From NCBI GenBank assembly GCA_025964555.1, contig JAOPYQ010000024.1, positions 1 through 64,000 of the forward strand: a stretch of 64,000 nucleotides of DNA. The letters run 5' to 3'. Below are positions 59,994 to 64,000 of this stretch, in pieces. The DNA comes from Thermoleophilia bacterium (GTDB lineage Bacteria; Actinomycetota; Thermoleophilia; Gaiellales; SKUG01). Positions within the stretch are counted from its first letter, which is position 1. Every line of letters starts with the position of its first letter. The notes beneath the pieces are model-generated. The model saw nothing but the letters and a program-made list of their open reading frames with translations, was not told where the DNA came from and ran no database searches. A program made the position numbers and the translations under genes.

Positions 59994-61691
59994 TCAGGAT
60001 GCCGCTTCCGCCCCGGCCGGAACCTCGGCGGGTGCCTGGACGGGCGCCTCGGTCTCGAGCTTGCCGTCGGCGGCCTGCGTCGCGGCGACGTACTCGAGCG
60101 CCTTGTCGACGTCGATGCGACCGAACCCGGCGGCGTTGTCGGGGCCCGGCCTGTCGATGTCGACTGCCGTCTTGGTCAGCGCCTGGACGATCTGGTCGTG
60201 GGTCGCCTGCGGGAACTTCGAGAGGATGAGCGCGACTGCGCCCGTGACGTGCGGGGACGCCATCGACGTGCCGCTCATGCTCTGGTAGCGCCCGCCCGGC
60301 ACGGCGGACGTGACGCCTGCACCCGGCGCCGCGACGTTCGGAGTCATCTCCTCCGGCGACGCGAACTTCGACGGTCCGCGCGACGAGAAGCTCGCGACCT
60401 TGTCGGAGGTCGTCGTCGCTGCCACGGACAGGTAACCGGGGTAGGAGCCGGGCGGGCTGACCGTGCCTTCGCGGGGCCCGTCGTTTCCTGCAGCCGACAC
60501 GACCTCGATACCAGCTGCCTTGAGCGCGGCGAACGTCTCGATGAAGGTGTCGTCGGCCTGGTTGGCGTTGCCCCACGAGTTGTTGATGACGTCGGCGCCC
60601 TTGGTGGGATCGGCTGCGGTGCCGTCGGTCTTCGTCGGGGCGAGCATGAACTGGAGCGCCTGCAGCGTCGCGGAGGTGGTGTTGTAGCCCGCGCCGTTGA
60701 TCGCCTTCGCGGCGATGATCTTCGCACCGGGCGCGACGCCGATCGCCTTCGCATCCGTGCCGCCTGCCGTGGTGCCGGCGACGTGCGTGCCGTGCTCGCC
60801 GTCGTCGAACGGCGTGGCCGCGTGCGTGAACGGGTCGTACCAGTTGTAGTCGTGCGACATCGAACCGTCGGCCTGCGTGCCGCGGTAGTGCGCCTTGATC
60901 GCGGGGTGCGCGGCGTCGAGGCCCGTGTCGACGATGCCGACCGTGACGCCCGCACCGTCGACACCCTTCGCCCATGCGGCGGGCGCGTTGATCTTCGCGA
61001 CGCCCCACTCGGCAGCAGGCTGCTCCGGCTCGATGGTGGTCCCGGTCGCGCCGGCGTTCACCGCGCGCCAGCCGGCCGACGGATCCATGAACGCGGGACC
61101 GTCGACGAAGCCCTTCGCATAGGTGAGGAGCGCCGCACCGGCCGCTGCGCCAGCCGTTCCGACCGACACTTCGTCGGTGACGCCCTGCACGCTCCACGTC
61201 TTGTTCTCGGTGACGCCCTTCACGTTCGCGAGGCCCGCCAGCGCATCGGTGACTGCCTGGTGGCGTCCGGGCTTGGTGGTGACGAGGATCGCGTTCGGCA
61301 GGAACAGCGACTCGACGGCCGTGACGTCGCCTGCGGTCTTGAGCTCCTCGAGCTTGGCGAGCGCCTCGACCTGGCTCGTCTTCGCGGTCTCGACGAGGTC
61401 CGCGTACACCGCGGCCTTGCGCTCGGGGCCACGCGGCAGCTTCGCCTCGTCGGTGAGGTCGGCCTGCACGCCCATGCGCGCGATGAGCACGTTGGCGGTC
61501 GGCGCCTCGGGGTCAATGCCGGGCGTGTCCGGCAGCACCGGGTTCTCCGGCACCTTGGTGACGTCGCGTGGCGCACGCACGTCATGCGGCGCGTGCACGT
61601 CCGACACCATGCTCGGCGACTTCGGGCCGGCGACGTCGGCGATCGGCGGGGTGACTGCGGCAATGGGTCCGAGGCGTGTCATCGCCTCCAC
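59994..61691 (-). CDS. subtilisin-like serine protease (S8) without signal peptide
   Basis: A 565-residue subtilase. The catalytic triad is complete: Asp255 in VGIVDTGLDAAHP, His300 in DGEHGTHVAGTTAGG, Ser476 in MSGTSMASPHVTGAVAL, plus the oxyanion Asn in SAAGNDGPRE. Residues 125-170 resemble an I9-type propeptide (ILVTTKPGRHQAVTDALAGL). The first 65 residues are Pro/Asp/Val-rich and contain no hydrophobic signal core, so export, if any, is not by classical Sec. Start GTG 61691; ATG 61682 is possible. It has no partner gene on its transcript except the following trp promoter. Confidence 0.93.
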   Translation of the reverse strand: MEAMTRLGPIAAVTPPIADVAGPKSPSMVSDVHAPHDVRAPRDVTKVPENPVLPDTPGIDPEAPTANVLIARMGVQADLTDEAKLPRGPERKAAVYADLVETAKTSQVEALAKLEELKTAGDVTAVESLFLPNAILVTTKPGRHQAVTDALAGLANVKGVTENKTWSVQGVTDEVSVGTAGAAAGAALLTYAKGFVDGPAFMDPSAGWRAVNAGATGTTIEPEQPAAEWGVAKINAPAAWAKGVDGAGVTVGIVDTGLDAAHPAIKAHYRGTQADGSMSHDYNWYDPFTHAATPFDDGEHGTHVAGTTAGGTDAKAIGVAPGAKIIAAKAINGAGYNTTSATLQALQFMLAPTKTDGTAADPTKGADVINNSWGNANQADDTFIETFAALKAAGIEVVSAAGNDGPREGTVSPPGSYPGYLSVAATTTSDKVASFSSRGPSKFASPEEMTPNVAAPGAGVTSAVPGGRYQSMSGTSMASPHVTGAVALILSKFPQATHDQIVQALTKTAVDIDRPGPDNAAGFGRIDVDKALEYVAATQAADGKLETEAPVQAPAEVPAGAEAAS

Positions 61692-61797
61692 TTCGCCTCG
61701 AGATCACGCCCCGGAATGCGCCGATGGCCGGCACCAGCCGCGAGCGCCCAGCGCCGCGGCCGTTGCCGGCCACCGAAACGATCGTTCGTGCTGCGTC

Positions 61798-63621
61798 CTA
61801 GAAATCGCCCTCGTCCGGATTCCCGTTGTCAGTCGAATTGCCAGGCGAGGTCGGCGCGGAGGGCGTCGTGGGAGCGGGTCGCGTCGGAGTGGTCGGCGCC
61901 GTACCGCCGCCGTCGTCGTCACCACCGGCCGTGCCGCCGCTGTTGGAGCCACCGTTGCCGGGGCGGGTCGGGGTGGTCGGCGTCGTGCCGCCATCGTCTC
62001 CACCGCTCGTGCCGCCAGTGCCGGGACGCGTGGCGCCGCCGTCATCGCCCGGGCTGGTCGTGCCGCCCGTGCCCGAGTCGTCGCCCGGGCTCGTGCCACC
62101 CGTACCCGAGTCGTCGCCGGGGCTCGTGCCGCCGCCGGTGCCCGGATGCGTTCGCGCGTACAGGTCGTCCCGCAGGCGCTGCTGGTAGTTCTGCGTGGCC
62201 CAGTGGTCGATCGACGTTCCGGTGATCACGCGTCCGCTGTCACGCAGCGGTCGAGCGTCGCCCGTGATGGAGACGGTCGTGCGCTCGGTGTGCGTCTCCT
62301 TGACGTACGCCTGGCTGATCGCCCATTCGCTGTCGGCGCCGTACGGCGCGTGGAAGCTGTCCTCGGACTGCGTCTCAACGCGGCGACCGAGCGTGGCCTC
62401 CACGTTCGCGAGTTCCGAGTCCCATGCCCCGCCGCCACCGGCGGGCGACAGGTTGTAGGTGTGGAACTTCACGGTCCCGTCCGGGTCCTGCGAGCGCAGC
62501 AGTGCGCCGCCGCCTGCACGACCGAAGAACGTCGAGTCGATGAGCGCCTGGTCGTTGCGCAGCGCGTTGAAGAGCGCTTGGCGATCGGGCGACGATGCCG
62601 TGTGCTTCTCGATGCGTCGGCCGTTGATGGAGCTGCCGATCGGCTCGTTGGCGGTGAACGGCGTCGAGCGACCGACGAATCCGAACGCGGCGCCGGGCTC
62701 GCCGGCCCGGAACAGCTTGAGCTGGTCCTCGATGGTCAGCGCCGACACCGGGTTCAGGCCCGAGCCGCGCGCCTGGAGGTTGCGCGGGTCGATGCCGTTG
62801 GGCATCGCGGTCTCGTACAGCACGAACTTGTCGCCGAGCCTGGCGATCGCCGTCGCGCCCTTCGCGTCGTGTGCCGCCTTCGCCGCTTCGGTGATCGTGG
62901 CGTAGCCGGCGGGGTTGCCGATCACGCGACCGAGCGCTGCGGCGGCGTGCGAGTCGGCGGTGCCGATGCGCTCGCCGGTGAGGGAACCGGCCTGGTCCAC
63001 GCCGAGCGAGCCGATGTCGACCGGATCGGGGTGCGCTCGTCCGATGACGTCCCAGCGGCCTTCGCCGACCGGGCGGATGAAGTCGCCGTCCTTGGAGACG
63101 AGACCTGCCCACGCGACGTCCTGCGTGTCGATCTTCAGGTCGTCGAGGTTGGCGTTGTCGAAGTCCTTCTCGGAGAAGTCGACGATGCCGAACTGCCCAC
63201 CCGACTGCTTCACGATCGCGACGTCGTCGCCGATCGCGGCGGCCTTCGCCTGCGCGTCCTCGAGGTTGCCGAGACCGCTCTCCACGAGCGGCTTGTACTT
63301 CGGTTGCAGGCCGCCGAGGAACGAGAGCCCTAGGCCGAGCGCGCCGAGCGCGGCGCCGCCGATTGCGAGTGGCAGGAGCGGGGTGCCGCGCACCGCGGCG
63401 ATACCGCCTCCGGAGCCGGCCTTGATCGCGAGTGCAGCTGCTCCGCCGACGGCTGCTGCGACGCCGCCCCAGCGCAGGAAGTTGCGTCCGAAGGAAGGAT
63501 TGCTGACGAGGATGCCCTTGTCAGTTGCCTCGGTGCCACCGGTGACGGGGGCCTCCGGCTCGGCCGCCTTGCGTGCCTCGATAACCCGTGCGTTCGGCAG
63601 CGCGCCATTGATGGAAGTCAT
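61798..63621 (-). CDS. large Gly-rich protein with two hydrophobic segments and a repetitive Thr/Pro/Gly/Asp tail
   Basis: A 607-residue protein, unrecognised. An acidic N-terminus (MTSINGALPNARVIEARKAA) leads to two hydrophobic glycine-rich segments at about 50-110 (WGGVAAAVGGAAALAIKAGS; LLPLAIGGAALGALGLGLSF). A soluble region at about 115-495 contains a Lys/Asp-rich part and RVITGTSIDHWATQNYQQRL. The last 110 residues are tandem SPGDDSGTGGT-type repeats with PTTPTRP. There is no signal peptide. ATG 63621 has AAGGGA 6-7 nt upstream. It resembles the Gly-zipper proteins at 24-27 kb in layout. Confidence 0.75.
   Translation of the reverse strand: MTSINGALPNARVIEARKAAEPEAPVTGGTEATDKGILVSNPSFGRNFLRWGGVAAAVGGAAALAIKAGSGGGIAAVRGTPLLPLAIGGAALGALGLGLSFLGGLQPKYKPLVESGLGNLEDAQAKAAAIGDDVAIVKQSGGQFGIVDFSEKDFDNANLDDLKIDTQDVAWAGLVSKDGDFIRPVGEGRWDVIGRAHPDPVDIGSLGVDQAGSLTGERIGTADSHAAAALGRVIGNPAGYATITEAAKAAHDAKGATAIARLGDKFVLYETAMPNGIDPRNLQARGSGLNPVSALTIEDQLKLFRAGEPGAAFGFVGRSTPFTANEPIGSSINGRRIEKHTASSPDRQALFNALRNDQALIDSTFFGRAGGGALLRSQDPDGTVKFHTYNLSPAGGGGAWDSELANVEATLGRRVETQSEDSFHAPYGADSEWAISQAYVKETHTERTTVSITGDARPLRDSGRVITGTSIDHWATQNYQQRLRDDLYARTHPGTGGGTSPGDDSGTGGTSPGDDSGTGGTTSPGDDGGATRPGTGGTSGGDDGGTTPTTPTRPGNGGSNSGGTAGGDDDGGGTAPTTPTRPAPTTPSAPTSPGNSTDNGNPDEGDF
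62030..62135 (-). repeat. tandem repeats coding the SPGDDSGTGGT tail
   Basis: Degenerate tandem of about 33 bp encoding repeated SPGDDSGTGGT units near the C-terminus of the 607-residue protein. It is in frame, so copy changes alter only tail length. Confidence 0.65.
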
Positions 63622-63852
63622 GCTCGTCCCTTAGCCAGTCGTCCATTGCGGCGCCGCGCAGACCGTCCCGGGTCGCACGGCGCCGTCGTCCCATCAGGTC
63701 GTCGAGGTGTTCGACGCTTTTCGTTTCATCCGACGGGTCGTGGAACGTCGCGCTCCTCGCGTACGACACCCAGGTGACGGCGCCTCCGAAGGGGGAAAGG
63801 CGCAGCTGGACAGGGGGATCCACCGACGATGCTCGTGACTGGAGCAGTTCCG

Positions 63853-64000
63853 ATGCCGAGCGCGCAGCCGCAGCGCGAGTGGCCCCTGCCCGACTTCGAG
63901 CACCCCGAGTCGATCCAGCTGCCCTCGTCCAACGAGTTCGGACGTCCGCTCGATACCCTGCTGCCGCCGATCCTGCGATTCGGATGGGCAGCCGTCAGCG
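63853..64000 (+). CDS. unidentified protein, N-terminal part (cut by window edge)
   Basis: An open frame running off the right edge: MPSAQPQREWPLPDFEHPES, then SIQLPSSNEFGRPLDTLLPP and ILRFGWAAVS. ATG 63853 has GGAG at 8 nt; an in-frame ATG at 63829 has AGGGGG at 11 nt. The first 49 residues are polar and Pro-rich without signal character, similar to other unsignalled proteins here. The gap 63622-63852 is the divergent spacer with the 607-residue gene and holds no ORF I can support. Confidence 0.5.
   Translation, partial: MPSAQPQREWPLPDFEHPESIQLPSSNEFGRPLDTLLPPILRFGWAAVS

Noticed and set aside
59640-62225. 861-codon plus-strand ORF across the trp leader
   Set aside because: It runs antisense through the attenuator and the subtilase, and its composition (Arg/Val/Asp/Leu) is typical of an opposite-strand shadow.
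61123-63333. 736-codon plus-strand ORF
   Set aside because: Shadow of the subtilase and the 607-residue gene; Arg/Val/Gly-rich with no motif.
63521-63823. 100-codon minus-strand ORF upstream of the 607-residue gene
   Set aside because: It begins plausibly (MDPPVQLRLSPFGGAVTWVS) but its last third lies inside the well-supported 63621 start region in another frame, and no SD was found.

Overview
The window is about 70% GC, densely coded and free of rRNA, tRNA, CRISPR arrays and recognisable insertion sequences. It looks like chromosome of a high-GC Gram-positive bacterium. A Thermoleophilia-like actinobacterium (Patulibacter, Solirubrobacter or Conexibacter type) fits best, but this is an inference from gene content: two-subunit glycyl-tRNA synthetase, eukaryote/archaeal-type ProRS and MurA with Asp in place of the usual active-site Cys. 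No taxonomic marker gene is present.

Layout. 1-12.9 kb: mostly minus-strand housekeeping genes (a cut-off dGTPase-like gene, glyQ-glyS, recO, two tandem TerB-like genes, pgeF, an M50 protease, a CCA-type nucleotidyltransferase, ridA) plus a secreted RTX-type protein. 13-23.4 kb: an ECF sigma factor with a membrane partner, a HisA-like protein lacking key residues, murA, a ComB-like protein, a short-chain dehydrogenase, a hydrolase and a phosphatase. 23.4-27.6 kb: an accessory block with two Gly/Ala-zipper proteins that share an upstream control architecture, a lipoprotein, strong terminators and a duplicated 60-bp stem-loop repeat. 27.6-36 kb: proS with two copies of a 27-bp dyad at its promoter, a translationally coupled pair of membrane proteins with degenerate GGDEF domains, rhodanese, a full-length dGTPase, and a PAP2 phosphatase.

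36-49.2 kb is a purine-catabolism region. A minus-strand operon encodes allantoicase, OHCU decarboxylase, HIU hydrolase, a ZIP transporter, a methyltransferase and an aldolase-like protein. Then come an XdhC/MocA pair for molybdenum-cofactor maturation and a plus-strand three-subunit xanthine dehydrogenase operon, with a secreted CAP-domain protein between them. No uricase or allantoinase gene is visible here. 49.4-51.9 kb holds a MarR regulator behind two dyad symmetries, an LspA-like protein and a second PAP2 phosphatase.

52-60 kb is one minus-strand operon, aroF-trpE-trpG-trpD-trpC-trpF-trpB-trpA, with every junction overlapping by 1-4 nt. It is preceded by a 370-bp leader holding a promoter, a 44-residue leader ORF with five Trp codons (W29, W31, W33, W35, W44) and an intrinsic terminator: a classical ribosome-mediated attenuator controlling DAHP synthase together with the trp genes. 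60-64 kb carries a subtilase without a signal peptide, a 607-residue Gly/Thr/Pro-tailed protein and the start of an unidentified plus-strand gene.

A window-wide pattern is TANNNT placed 6-7 nt before the ATG of at least twelve genes that lack a Shine-Dalgarno sequence, which points to widespread leaderless transcription.
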